Assembly (NCBI GenBank): GCA_964506075.1
Contig: CAZDKO010000039.1
Span: 1 to 13,000, forward strand
DNA: 13,000 nucleotides
Source of the DNA: CAZDKO01 sp964506075 [NCBI: uncultured bacterium]
GTDB lineage: Bacteria > CAZDME01 > JAYEMH01
Reading direction: 5' to 3'
The notes beneath the pieces were generated by a model. That model saw only the letters and a program-made list of their open reading frames with translations. It was not told where the DNA came from and did no database searches. Positions within the stretch are counted from its first letter, which is position 1; each line of letters starts with the position of its first letter. This document shows positions 1 to 7,651 of the stretch, in pieces. The position numbers and the translations under genes are program-made.

Positions 1-2469
1 TATTTTTTAGGTGAGGTAAAACCGGCATCCCGTCGGGCAGCTTCCTGCCAGAGATGTCTTAGAACCACGGATATTGATTTAATAGGAAAAACCAGCCGTC
101 ATCATACCTTTTTTGAAATGCTGGGTAATTTCTCTTTCGGGGATTACTTTAAAGAGGAAGCCATACTCTGGGCCTGGGAGTTTCTCGTAGAAGATTTAAA
201 ACTGCCGGAAGAATCATTGTGGGTCAGTATTTTTCAAGATGATGAAGAAAGCGCGGATATCTGGCAGAAAAAAATAAAGTTGCCGGAAGAAAAAATTGTC
301 CGTCTGGGCGAAAAAGATAATTTCTGGGCGATGGGGGAAACCGGTCCCTGCGGTCCTTGTTCTGAAATAATCTTTGACCGGGGAAAAGACAAAGGCTGCG
401 GTAAACCGGAATGCCGGGTGGGGTGTGATTGCGACCGTTTTTTAGAAATCTGGAACCTGGTTTTTACCCAGTATGACCGTCAGAAAGACGGAAGTTTTAA
501 ACCTTTACCCCGGAAAAACATTGATACGGGGATGGGGCTGGAGAGGTTAGCGGCAATTCTTCAGGGCAAAGAAACTAATTTTGAAACCGATTTAATTAAA
601 CCGATAATTGAAGAAGTTGAAGAAATTGCCGATTTTAGTTATAGAAAAGAGCATCTTAAAGATATTTCTTTCCGGATAATAGCCGACCATATCCGGGCGG
701 TAACTTTTTTAAATAGCGACGGAGTATATTTTTCAAATATCGGCCGGGGATATATCGCCCGCAGACTTCTCCGCCGGGCTGCCCGCCACGGTAAATTATT
801 AAGCATAAAAGAACCTTTTCTTTACCGTCTGGTAGGCGTCATTGCCGGGATATATAGTTCTGTTTATCCCGAAATCAAGCAATTCCGGGAAGATTTAAGT
901 CTGCAGATTTTGGAAGAAGAAAAACGGTTTAACGAAACCCTGAATGTCGGACTTAATGCGCTGGATAATATCGTTAAACAGGCCAAAACCAGAAATGAGA
1001 AACTGATAGACGGGAAAGATATCTTCAGGCTCTATGATAGTTTTGGATTTCCCATGGAGATGACGGAAGAGATTCTTAAAGAAGAAGGGTTAGAGATTGA
1101 TAAAAATGGTTTTGAACTTTGTATGGAGAATCATAAAGAGATTGCCCGGAGCTCCTGGAAAAAAGGCGAAAAGGATTTTTCGTCTAAAATATCGGCGGCT
1201 AATCTTTCTCCTACTGAATTTATCGGTTACGAAGAACTTAAAACCTCCTCAACCATACAAGCCTTGTTCTGTCAGGAAAAAGAATGTGCCCGGGTTAAAA
1301 CCGGAGAAGAGGTGGGCGTTATCCTTGATAAAACCCCTTTTTATGCCGAGGCCGGCGGCCAGATAAGTGATACGGGTATTATTAAGGGGGATAATTTTTT
1401 AATTGAAATAGATAACGTTAAAAAAAATAACCAGGGGCAAATCCTTCACTGGGGTATAGTTAAAGAAGGTGAGGCCGGAGTTAAAGAAGAAATAGAGGCA
1501 AAAGTTAATGTCAAAAACCGCCGGGAGATTACCCACAGCCACACGGCGACTCATCTCTTGCAGGCGGCCTTGAGGACATTAATAGATAAAAATATCCGTC
1601 AGGCCGGTTCCTGGGTAGGACCGGATCAATTCCGTTTTGATTTCAATTATTTTAAAAAATTAACTCCGGAAGAAATAGTAAAGATTGAGAATTGGGTTAA
1701 TGATAGAATTGGCGAAGGTTTACCGGTAAAAGCCTGCTGGAAAGATAAAGACGAGGCAATACAATCCGGAGCGGTTGCTCTCTTTGGAGAAAAATACGGC
1801 GAAAAAGTAAGGGTGTTAAGTATTTCTGATTTAAGTTCAGAATTTTGCGGCGGTACCCACGTTAAAAAAACCGGTGAAATTAAAGTCTTTAAAATTGTAA
1901 ATGAAGCGTCTGTTGCTTCCGGGGTAAGGAGGATTGAGGCCATTATGGGAGATAAAGCTTTGGAAAGCTTAAGAGAGGAAAGCCGGATTCTAAGAGAGGT
2001 CGCTAAAGTTTTAAAGACCGGTATTCAGGAAGTGCCGAAAGAAGTTGAACGTTTAATAGAAACCATTAAGAATTTAGAGAAGCGACAGCACAGAAAACTG
2101 GAGGAAAGCACCGATTTAAAAGATCTTCTTCAAGAGGTAAAATCAATTAAGGGAATAAAAATCTTAAGGAAAACTTTTGAGGCGCTTAACCGGAACGTAA
2201 TGCTTTCTCTGATTGATAAGCTTCGTTTAAAATTAGACTCAGGGATTATTATCTTTTTATCCCGGCATCCGGACAAGATTGAATTGGCGGTCAGTGTAAG
2301 CCCTGACTTAGTTAAAGAAGGATATAAAGCCAACCGGATAGCTCAGGAAATGTCGCAAAAATTAGGCGGAAGCGGCGGGGGCCGGCCGGATTTAGGCCAG
2401 GGGGGCGGTCAGGATTTAAGCCGGATTGAAGAAGCTCTGGGAACAGTTGAAAAAATTATATCAAAATGA
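1..2469 (+). CDS. alaS: Alanine--tRNA ligase, 5' end cut off by the window
   Basis: AlaRS charges tRNA-Ala with alanine and hydrolyses mischarged Ser- or Gly-tRNA. The frame is open from base 1, and the peptide before the first ATG (118) already matches the family (FLG, then RHHTFFEMLGNFSFGDYFK), so 118 is internal and roughly 50 N-terminal residues lie upstream. Visible parts in order: class II catalytic core; a cysteine cluster (about 397-432) followed by the family's DRFLEIWN segment; the tRNA-recognition region; the editing domain with zinc-binding HTATH (1540-1554) and CGGTH (1846-1860); and a C-terminal DHHA1 domain with the glycine-rich GGSGGGRPD stretch (about 2365-2400). With the missing start the protein would be about 870 residues, normal for the family. 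The stop overlaps the ruvX start as ATGA, implying translational coupling. No inactivating change is seen. Confidence 0.97.
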   Translation, partial: YFLGEVKPASRRAASCQRCLRTTDIDLIGKTSRHHTFFEMLGNFSFGDYFKEEAILWAWEFLVEDLKLPEESLWVSIFQDDEESADIWQKKIKLPEEKIVRLGEKDNFWAMGETGPCGPCSEIIFDRGKDKGCGKPECRVGCDCDRFLEIWNLVFTQYDRQKDGSFKPLPRKNIDTGMGLERLAAILQGKETNFETDLIKPIIEEVEEIADFSYRKEHLKDISFRIIADHIRAVTFLNSDGVYFSNIGRGYIARRLLRRAARHGKLLSIKEPFLYRLVGVIAGIYSSVYPEIKQFREDLSLQILEEEKRFNETLNVGLNALDNIVKQAKTRNEKLIDGKDIFRLYDSFGFPMEMTEEILKEEGLEIDKNGFELCMENHKEIARSSWKKGEKDFSSKISAANLSPTEFIGYEELKTSSTIQALFCQEKECARVKTGEEVGVILDKTPFYAEAGGQISDTGIIKGDNFLIEIDNVKKNNQGQILHWGIVKEGEAGVKEEIEAKVNVKNRREITHSHTATHLLQAALRTLIDKNIRQAGSWVGPDQFRFDFNYFKKLTPEEIVKIENWVNDRIGEGLPVKACWKDKDEAIQSGAVALFGEKYGEKVRVLSISDLSSEFCGGTHVKKTGEIKVFKIVNEASVASGVRRIEAIMGDKALESLREESRILREVAKVLKTGIQEVPKEVERLIETIKNLEKRQHRKLEESTDLKDLLQEVKSIKGIKILRKTFEALNRNVMLSLIDKLRLKLDSGIIIFLSRHPDKIELAVSVSPDLVKEGYKANRIAQEMSQKLGGSGGGRPDLGQGGGQDLSRIEEALGTVEKIISK

Positions 2470-2891
2470 AAATGATGGGTTTAGACTGGGGAGAGAAAAG
2501 GATAGGCGTAGCCATAAGTGACGCTTTAGGTATAATTGCTCAGCCTTTTACCGTGATAGAGGAAACGGACTATTCTATCCGGATAGATAAACTCAGAGAG
2601 ATTATAAAAGAAAACGATGTCCGGGAAATTATTATGGGTATAGCCTTAAATTTGAAAGGGGAATCCGGTGAATCGGCGAAAAAGACAGAGGAATTAGCCG
2701 GTAAATTATCGCAGGAACTTAACATACCGGTACATTTGCAGGACGAGAGATTCACTACCAAAGAGGCAGAACGTTTATTGATTTCTTTTGATTTCTCCCG
2801 GAAAAAACGAAAGAAAACCCGTGATAAATTAGCGGCTCAGATGATTCTTCAGACTTTTCTGGATAAGAAAAAGTGCAGGCACGATGATTAA
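2466..2891 (+). CDS. ruvX: RuvX/YqgF family Holliday-junction resolvase
   Basis: This 141-residue protein matches the RuvX (YqgF) RNase H-fold family, usually about 140 residues, linked to Holliday-junction resolution and, in some bacteria, to 16S rRNA maturation. Visible motifs are the N-terminal GLDWGEKRIGVAISD (first catalytic Asp at residue 7), the middle MGIALNLKGESG corresponding to the family's G-x-P-x-N-x-x-G segment, the HLQDERFTT motif, and the C-terminal RDKLAAQMILQTFL carrying the last acidic residue. The start ATG at 2466 overlaps the alaS stop. ATGs at 2472 and 2475 would shorten the protein by only two or three residues, and no clear Shine-Dalgarno sequence decides between them; coupling to alaS favours 2466. 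The 3' end overlaps mltG by 8 bases, so alaS-ruvX-mltG is very likely one transcript. Confidence 0.93.
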   Translation: MKMMGLDWGEKRIGVAISDALGIIAQPFTVIEETDYSIRIDKLREIIKENDVREIIMGIALNLKGESGESAKKTEELAGKLSQELNIPVHLQDERFTTKEAERLLISFDFSRKKRKKTRDKLAAQMILQTFLDKKKCRHDD

Positions 2892-4020
2892 GAAAAATAA
2901 ACCTGAACTATTTGTTGTTATTTTAATAATTTCCGTCATTTTCGGTATCCACTTCTGGTGGAATTGTTTTCACTCTTCATATGTCAGGCAGGATAACGGA
3001 ACTGTGATTTACGTTAAATCCGGTCTTTCTGCCGGCCAGATAGCTTCTCTTCTTAAAGAAAAAAGATTGATCAGGAATAAATATTATTTTACTTTTCTGG
3101 CTAAAATGTTTGGTATTGATAAGCATCTCAGGTCGGGGGAGTATCATTTTACTAAAAAAATGAACGCTTTATATATTCTTGACCATCTGAAAAAAGGCAG
3201 GGTATACACCTATCGAATTGTTATTCCGGAAGGATTCAATATAAATCAGATTGCTGAGGTGCTGGAGAAAAAAGAGATAGTCTCAAAAGAGTCGTTTCTT
3301 AAGGTTTGTAATGATAAGGATTTTTTATCGCGGTTTAAGATTGAAGCGGAGAATCTGGAAGGCTATCTATTTCCGGATACATATTTTTTATCCAAGAATA
3401 TCGGTCCCGAACAGATTGCCACGTTTATGGTGGAACGTTTTTTCAGGATGTTACCGAAAGATATTTTAATACAGGCCAAAGAAAAAAACATGTCTTTGCA
3501 CGAAATTATTACTCTGGCTTCTTTAATTGAGAAGGAAACCTCGGATATAAGAGAGATGCCTTTTATTGCTTCTGTGTTTTATAATAGGCTTAGGAATAAC
3601 ATGCCTTTGCAGTGTGACCCGACCGTTCTATACGCACTGGGAGAGGTGAACAAACGTTTAACCAGAAAAGATTTAAAAATAGACTCTCCCTATAATACGT
3701 ATATTTATCCCAAGCTTCCTCCCGGTCCGATTGCCAGTCCCGGTTTAGAGGCCATAAAGGCCGCCCTCAATGCTTATGAATCGGATTATTTTTATTTCGT
3801 TTCCAAGAATAACGGGAGTCATTATTTTTCCCGGGATCTTATTGAACATAATAAAGCCGTCAGTAAATATCGGGTTAAAAACCAGATAGTCAACGAAGTA
3901 TCAGATAAGAAAATCGTTGAAAAGAAAAATGGCGGGGCTAAATCGGTACCGGAAGAAATGGATGACCCTTCGGGAGAAACGGGAGAGTTCCCGGCAGAAG
4001 AAATAAATGAAATAGGATAG
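2884..4020 (+). CDS. mltG: Endolytic murein transglycosylase MltG
   Basis: MltG cleaves nascent glycan strands in the periplasm and so terminates peptidoglycan chain growth. The 378-residue protein has a short basic N-terminus, one membrane anchor (about residues 9-27), a LysM-like region (about 40-155), and the YceG/MltG catalytic domain. The signature ASLIEKET is at 212-219; E216 corresponds to the catalytic glutamate of E. coli MltG. It is followed by VFYNRL, the PLQCDPTVLYALG segment, and SPYNTY...LPPGPIASPG, all family hallmarks. After about residue 335 comes a charged tail of some 40 residues, lysine-rich and then acidic (many E, D, G, P), that I do not recognise as a domain and that is probably disordered. 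The start overlaps ruvX by 8 bases, with only a weak AGG four bases upstream. Confidence 0.94.
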   Translation: MIKKNKPELFVVILIISVIFGIHFWWNCFHSSYVRQDNGTVIYVKSGLSAGQIASLLKEKRLIRNKYYFTFLAKMFGIDKHLRSGEYHFTKKMNALYILDHLKKGRVYTYRIVIPEGFNINQIAEVLEKKEIVSKESFLKVCNDKDFLSRFKIEAENLEGYLFPDTYFLSKNIGPEQIATFMVERFFRMLPKDILIQAKEKNMSLHEIITLASLIEKETSDIREMPFIASVFYNRLRNNMPLQCDPTVLYALGEVNKRLTRKDLKIDSPYNTYIYPKLPPGPIASPGLEAIKAALNAYESDYFYFVSKNNGSHYFSRDLIEHNKAVSKYRVKNQIVNEVSDKKIVEKKNGGAKSVPEEMDDPSGETGEFPAEEINEIG

Positions 4021-4030
4021 GAGATGAATA

Positions 4031-4252
4031 ATGGCTAAAATGGAGGTTGAGTTAATTTTCCCTAAAGAATTAAAAAATGAACCGATTATTTACCAGATAG
4101 GCAGGGATTTTAATGTTATTCCAACTATAATTGAAGCTTCTTTTTCTACCGATATGGGCTGGGCTTGTTTAATTCTTGAAGGTGATGAAGAAGAGCTGAA
4201 AAGGTTGTTTGAATATTTAAAATCAAAAAAAATAACGGTTAATAGAAGATAG
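4031..4252 (+). CDS. Small stand-alone NIL-domain protein
   Basis: A 73-residue protein made almost entirely of one NIL-type ferredoxin-like fold. The pattern is strand (VELIFPKE), helix (EPIIYQIGRDFNV), two strands (PTIIEASFSTDMGWACLILEG), helix (DEEELKRLFEYLKSK), last strand (ITVNRR). NIL domains are best known at the C-terminus of methionine ABC-transporter ATPases (MetN), where they sense methionine, and in fusions with ferredoxin-like domains; what stand-alone copies do is not established. No cysteine cluster or membrane segment is present. The Shine-Dalgarno TAGGAGA (4018-4024), which uses the mltG stop, lies 6 bases before ATG 4031. An ATG at 4024 meets a stop after four codons. It sits between mltG and radC with 10- and 17-base gaps, so it is probably co-transcribed. 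Confidence 0.72.
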   Translation: MAKMEVELIFPKELKNEPIIYQIGRDFNVIPTIIEASFSTDMGWACLILEGDEEELKRLFEYLKSKKITVNRR

Positions 4253-4269
4253 TTTATTAAGGAATTATT

Positions 4270-4977
4270 ATGAACCATGGGAAAAAAAATTTGATTATGC
4301 AGGTAAAGCCTGACTGTTCCGGTCATAGAGAGCGCCTGCGGAGGCGTTATGAAAAATGCGGAATTGAAAATTGGCAGGATTATGAAATCTTAGAATTGCT
4401 TCTGACCTGTATAATCTCCCGCCTTGATACTAAACCTCTGGCCAAGCGCCTGATTAAAAGATTTAAAACTTTTAGCGGAGTTCTGGAAGCTTCACCGGAT
4501 GAGATGGTGTTAATTGAAGGGGTAGGGAAAAAGACGGCGCTCTTTCTTCATTTATTAAAAGATATCTGTGCCGTTTATCTCAAAGAGGATTTAGTCAGGC
4601 ACGATGTTTTGTCTTCTCCCCGGGCGGTTTATGATTATCTTAAGGTGTCTCTTAAAGGCTCCAGAAACGAAGAGTTTAAAGTTATATTTTTAAACAGCAG
4701 GAATGTTCCTGTCGCTATAGAAAAAATTCAGGAAGGCACGGTTGACCGGTCGGTTGTTTATCCGCGTAAAATTGTAGAACAGGCTTTAAGACATAGAGCG
4801 GTTTCAGTGATTTTTTCCCACAATCATCCCGGAGGAGCTCTTAATCCTTCTGATGAAGATAGAGTAATAACCCGGAAATTAAAGGAAGCTTTAAGTACGG
4901 TTGACATTACCGTCCTTGACCATATTATTATTTCTTCTAAAGGGTATTTGAGTTTTAAGGAGGAGAAATTAATTTAG
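4270..4977 (+). CDS. radC: RadC family JAB/JAMM-domain protein
   Basis: The 235-residue protein matches RadC in length and in both domains. An N-terminal helix-hairpin-helix region (about residues 20-105) includes IEGVGKKTA (82-90), a typical HhH turn. The C-terminal JAMM metalloprotease-like domain has a glutamate at 135 (EEFKVIFLN) and SHNHPGGALNPSDED: H184, H186, S194 and D197 fit the H-x-H-x7-S-x2-D zinc-binding pattern, so the metal site looks intact. RadC is named for DNA repair but its true biochemical role is unresolved. AAGGA (4259-4263) lies 6 bases before the chosen ATG 4270. The first ten or so residues are less conserved, so an internal start at residue 10 is possible but has no better ribosome site. 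The gene's last codons contain the ribosome site of the next gene. Confidence 0.93.
   Translation: MNHGKKNLIMQVKPDCSGHRERLRRRYEKCGIENWQDYEILELLLTCIISRLDTKPLAKRLIKRFKTFSGVLEASPDEMVLIEGVGKKTALFLHLLKDICAVYLKEDLVRHDVLSSPRAVYDYLKVSLKGSRNEEFKVIFLNSRNVPVAIEKIQEGTVDRSVVYPRKIVEQALRHRAVSVIFSHNHPGGALNPSDEDRVITRKLKEALSTVDITVLDHIIISSKGYLSFKEEKLI
4957..4965 (+). promoter_or_regulatory. Strong Shine-Dalgarno site inside the end of radC
   Basis: AAGGAGGAG is close to an ideal anti-16S complement and lies 13 bases before ATG 4979. It falls within the last codons of radC, which supports the reality of the following small gene and coupled translation. The spacing is a little longer than optimal. Confidence 0.6.
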
Positions 4978-4978
4978 G

Positions 4979-5287
4979 ATGAAGGTAGTTACTCATACGC
5001 AAGAGATAGAAAATTTTAAAAATAAAGAGGAGGGGCAGGAAGATTTATGTTTAAGGTGCGGCACCTGCTGCGGTGCTTATGACGGAGACCCCTGCACCCA
5101 CCTTAAGAAAGACGGAGACGGTAGATATTACTGTGGAATTTATGATTCCCGCCTGGGTTTGCGAAAAACAGTTAAGGGAAATCTTTTTCGATGCGTGCCG
5201 GTGGAGAAGATATTAAATGACGACTGGTTTAAGGAAGTTAACTGCCCCTATAAGAATTTAATTCTGTTAGATACGAAGGCGAAATGA
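4979..5287 (+). CDS. Small cysteine-rich YkgJ-like (CxxCxxCC) protein
   Basis: A 102-residue protein with eight cysteines, at residues 24, 27, 30, 31, 39, 52, 72 and 89. The first four form CLRCGTCC, the CxxCxxCC signature of the YkgJ family of putative metal-chelating (zinc or Fe-S) proteins, whose function is mostly unknown. It continues with DPCTHL, YYCGIYDSR, FRCVP and NCPY, giving a spacing consistent with a metal-binding fold. No signal peptide or membrane segment is seen, so it is probably cytoplasmic. The N-terminal 20 residues are polar and unconserved-looking. It begins one base after the radC stop with a strong ribosome site inside radC, so the two genes are surely co-expressed. 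Which metal or cluster is bound cannot be told from sequence. Confidence 0.75.
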   Translation: MKVVTHTQEIENFKNKEEGQEDLCLRCGTCCGAYDGDPCTHLKKDGDGRYYCGIYDSRLGLRKTVKGNLFRCVPVEKILNDDWFKEVNCPYKNLILLDTKAK

Positions 5288-5331
5288 TTTTCTGCCTGTA
5301 TTCGTAACAGACGGATGAAAAAGAGAAATAA

Positions 5332-5967
5332 ATGACAGAGATAAATTCAGATTCAACTTTTGGTTTAACGACCCGTCGCATTGAAGCTTTAACTGACGGG
5401 GTTTTTGCTATTGCTATGACTCTGTTGGTTTTGAATCTTAATCTGCCGTTAATGCCAAAGGAACAGCTTTCACAGTTAAAATTACACCATTTATTGATGG
5501 AGCAGACGGATAAATTCATAAATTATATCCTGAGTTTTGTCCTTCTGGCCGTTTTTTGGATTAGACATCACCAGCAATTTCATTATATTAAAAAAACCGA
5601 TTGGAGACACCTGTGGATAAACATTCTTATTCTTATATTTATTGCCCTCGTTCCTTTTTCTACCTCTTTAGCGGACCATTATCCCATGGACTGGATGTCG
5701 GAGTTTTTTTTCAGTTCCAATATGTTTATCCTGGGGATTTTGTTCAGCTGTAACTGGCATTATGCCACTCAAAACTATCGTCTGGTTGAACCGGGGCTGG
5801 ATTCCAAACATATAGCATTAGGTAAAAGAAGAGGAATGGTTGTTCCGGTTATTTCTCTTATGGCAATGATAGCTGCTTTTTTAAAACCCAGTTTATGTTC
5901 ATACGTGTATTTATTAATTCCGATTATCTTATCACTTCGGTTTTTCCGCAGTGGGGACGTTAATTAA
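5332..5967 (+). CDS. TMEM175-like (DUF1211) potassium-channel family membrane protein
   Basis: This 211-residue integral membrane protein matches bacterial TMEM175 homologues, which have one six-helix repeat and form tetrameric potassium-permeable channels. The family signature at the start of helix 1 is RIEALTDGVFAIAMT (residues 16-30). The usual R-x3-FSDG here reads R-x3-LTDG: Phe is replaced by Leu and Ser by Thr, while Asp and Gly are kept. Six hydrophobic segments lie at about 22-39, 62-77, 94-112, 124-141, 169-184 and 189-204. FWIRHHQQF at the end of helix 2 is also typical. The start ATG has only a weak purine-rich ribosome site (AAGAGAAA). It lies 44 bases after the YkgJ-like gene and may still belong to the same transcript. 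Conductance and selectivity are inferred from the family only. Confidence 0.82.
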   Translation: MTEINSDSTFGLTTRRIEALTDGVFAIAMTLLVLNLNLPLMPKEQLSQLKLHHLLMEQTDKFINYILSFVLLAVFWIRHHQQFHYIKKTDWRHLWINILILIFIALVPFSTSLADHYPMDWMSEFFFSSNMFILGILFSCNWHYATQNYRLVEPGLDSKHIALGKRRGMVVPVISLMAMIAAFLKPSLCSYVYLLIPIILSLRFFRSGDVN

Positions 5968-6066
5968 TTATCTATAATGCTTTTACCCGTTACTTTAAGA
6001 ATAGAAAACCGCGCCGATAGAATCATCCGGGATTAATGTAGTTTTAAAGATTAGGAGTTATAAATT

Positions 6067-6378
6067 ATGCCTGAAAGAGTTTTGGGAAATAGTTCTCTGG
6101 AAAGAATTAAAAGCATACATAAGCTCTCCAGGATTTATAACCGGAGATTCCGGATTAGCCATGAAAAACAGCTTCTTAAGTTAATGAAAAAACATATTGA
6201 GGAAATCGAACAGTTATCGGAACAGGGTAAGCCGCATTATTTAACCGAGACCGGTGATTTAATAATATTGTGTTTTGAGATTTTGTTGGAGAAAGGGATT
6301 TCAGTAGATAAAACGCTGTTTCACTGTTTTGAAAGATACGAGAAGAAGCTTTCCGCCTTAATGGCGGATAAAAAATAA
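6067..6378 (+). CDS. Small helical protein, possibly a MazG-like all-alpha pyrophosphohydrolase relative
   Basis: I do not recognise this 103-residue protein with certainty. It is hydrophilic and predicted almost entirely helical, without signal peptide or membrane segment. Two acidic pairs stand out: E45-x-x-E48 within KKHIEEIEQL and E61-x-x-D64 within LTETGDLIIL, followed by a hydrophobic helix, a turn at KGIS and a helix ending FERYEKKL. This ExxE...ExxD arrangement, with the second pair opening a hydrophobic helix, resembles the magnesium site of MazG-type NTP pyrophosphohydrolases, which hydrolyse non-canonical NTPs. The assignment is inference from motif layout only. TAGGAG (6052-6057), 9 bases before ATG 6067, supports the start. 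It follows a 99-base gap and is followed closely by the flavoprotein gene. Confidence 0.6.
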   Translation: MPERVLGNSSLERIKSIHKLSRIYNRRFRISHEKQLLKLMKKHIEEIEQLSEQGKPHYLTETGDLIILCFEILLEKGISVDKTLFHCFERYEKKLSALMADKK

Positions 6379-6396
6379 TTTTCCAGAATATTTATT

Positions 6397-7641
6397 ATGA
6401 AAATATATGATGTGGCCGTAATTGGCGGCGGTCCGGCCGGAATTATTGCGGCGTTCCGCGCCGGAGAGCTTCATAAAAGAGTAATTTTACTGGAACGTAA
6501 TGATTGTCTCGGTAAAAAAATTATCCTTACCGGCCAGGGACGGTGTAACATTACTAACGCGGCTTCAATGGAAACATTTATTGAACGTTTTGAGAACCAG
6601 GGTAATTTTTTAAGGACAGCTTTTTCGGCGTTTTTTAATCAGGAATTAATGAATTTCTTTAGAGCCAGAGGCTTGGAATTAAAGGTTGAACGGCAGGGCA
6701 GGGTTTTCCCGGTTACGGATAAAGCTTACTCTATTCTGAAAATTTTGGAGGCCTGTCTTCTGGAGACTAAAGTTAACATTCTCTTTAAGGCGCGTGTTTT
6801 AGATATAGAGGGGGGAAACAATTATTTCAAAATTAACGTTAAAGAAAAGACGGCGATAAAAGCCAAAAAAATAATTTTAGCTACCGGGGGCGCTTCTTAT
6901 AAAAAAACCGGTTCTTCAGGCGATGGTTTTAATATCGCCCGGAAATTAGGGCATAAGATTATCCCGCTTAAACCGGCACTGGTGCCTTTAATAACTGAAG
7001 AATCATGGGTCAAAGAGCTTCAGGGATTAGGTTTGAAAAACGTCCGCCTCATTTTTTCTTACGGTGAAAAAAAGATAATTTCTGAAGTGGGAGAATTAAT
7101 GTTTACTCATTTTGGCGTGTCCGGTCCTTTAATATTGGATTTAAGCGGTAAAATCGTTTCCATATTAGGCAAATATCCGAAGGTTTTTCTTAATATAGAC
7201 CTTAAGCCGGGGTTAAAGGCCGAACAGATTGAAAATAAATTATTAAACGTTTTTAAAGTTAAAGGTAATACGCAGTTAAAAAACATTATGAAAGATTTTC
7301 TGCCGCAGAGGATGATTTCTCATTTTATTGGTTTAAGCGGTATAGACCCGGATAAAATTGCCAGCCAGATTACCCAGAGGGAAAGAGGAAAGATTGTAAT
7401 TCTATTCAAGGCACTGCCTTTAACCATAATTGGTTCTTTACCGCTGGAAAAAGCTATGGTGACGGCCGGGGGCGTTTCAATTAAAGAGATTAATCCCCGG
7501 ACAATGGAGTCAATGATTATTCCCGGTATTTATTTTGCCGGAGAGATTATTGAGGGTTGTGCTCCCAGCGGCGGGTATAATTTACAGCAGGCTTTTTCAA
7601 CCGGTTTTTTAGCTGCCGGCAGCGCGGCAAAGGCTATTTAA
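6397..7641 (+). CDS. HI0933/BaiN-family FAD-dependent oxidoreductase
   Basis: A 414-residue flavoprotein of the HI0933 (YhiN/BaiN) family, normally 390-420 residues. The N-terminal dinucleotide-binding fold has VIGGGPAGIIAA (GGGPAG at 10-15) with an acidic residue ending the second strand (LLERN). The family hallmark GKKIILTGQGRCNITN is at 39-54. IILATGGASYKKTGSSGDGF is the second FAD-contacting segment, and the C-terminal FAGEIIEGCAPSGGYNLQQAFSTG (about 380-403) closes the FAD site. Named members include BaiN of gut clostridia, linked to bile-acid dehydroxylation, but most members have no known substrate and I infer none here. The protein looks complete and soluble. No good Shine-Dalgarno sequence is seen before ATG 6397, which is 18 bases after the upstream gene, so expression probably depends on that gene. 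Confidence 0.9.
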   Translation: MKIYDVAVIGGGPAGIIAAFRAGELHKRVILLERNDCLGKKIILTGQGRCNITNAASMETFIERFENQGNFLRTAFSAFFNQELMNFFRARGLELKVERQGRVFPVTDKAYSILKILEACLLETKVNILFKARVLDIEGGNNYFKINVKEKTAIKAKKIILATGGASYKKTGSSGDGFNIARKLGHKIIPLKPALVPLITEESWVKELQGLGLKNVRLIFSYGEKKIISEVGELMFTHFGVSGPLILDLSGKIVSILGKYPKVFLNIDLKPGLKAEQIENKLLNVFKVKGNTQLKNIMKDFLPQRMISHFIGLSGIDPDKIASQITQRERGKIVILFKALPLTIIGSLPLEKAMVTAGGVSIKEINPRTMESMIIPGIYFAGEIIEGCAPSGGYNLQQAFSTGFLAAGSAAKAI

Positions 7642-7651
7642 AAGATTAGTT

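Noticed and set aside
1647-1943. Open reading frame on the - strand of about 98 codons inside alaS, and similar antisense frames at 9462-9920 and 8463-8762
   Set aside because: They lie wholly inside well-conserved genes, have no ribosome sites or recognisable motifs, and look like mirror images of the sense coding pattern.
5291-5315. Possible hairpin: 9-base stem with one mismatch and one wobble pair, 7-base loop, between the YkgJ-like and TMEM175-like genes
   Set aside because: No T-tract follows on the + strand or on the - strand, and the stem is imperfect, so it is not a convincing terminator.
5973-5978. Perfect TATAAT downstream of the TMEM175-like gene
   Set aside because: No -35 resemblance is found 16-18 bases upstream and there is no extended -10 TG; chance is likely in AT-rich sequence.
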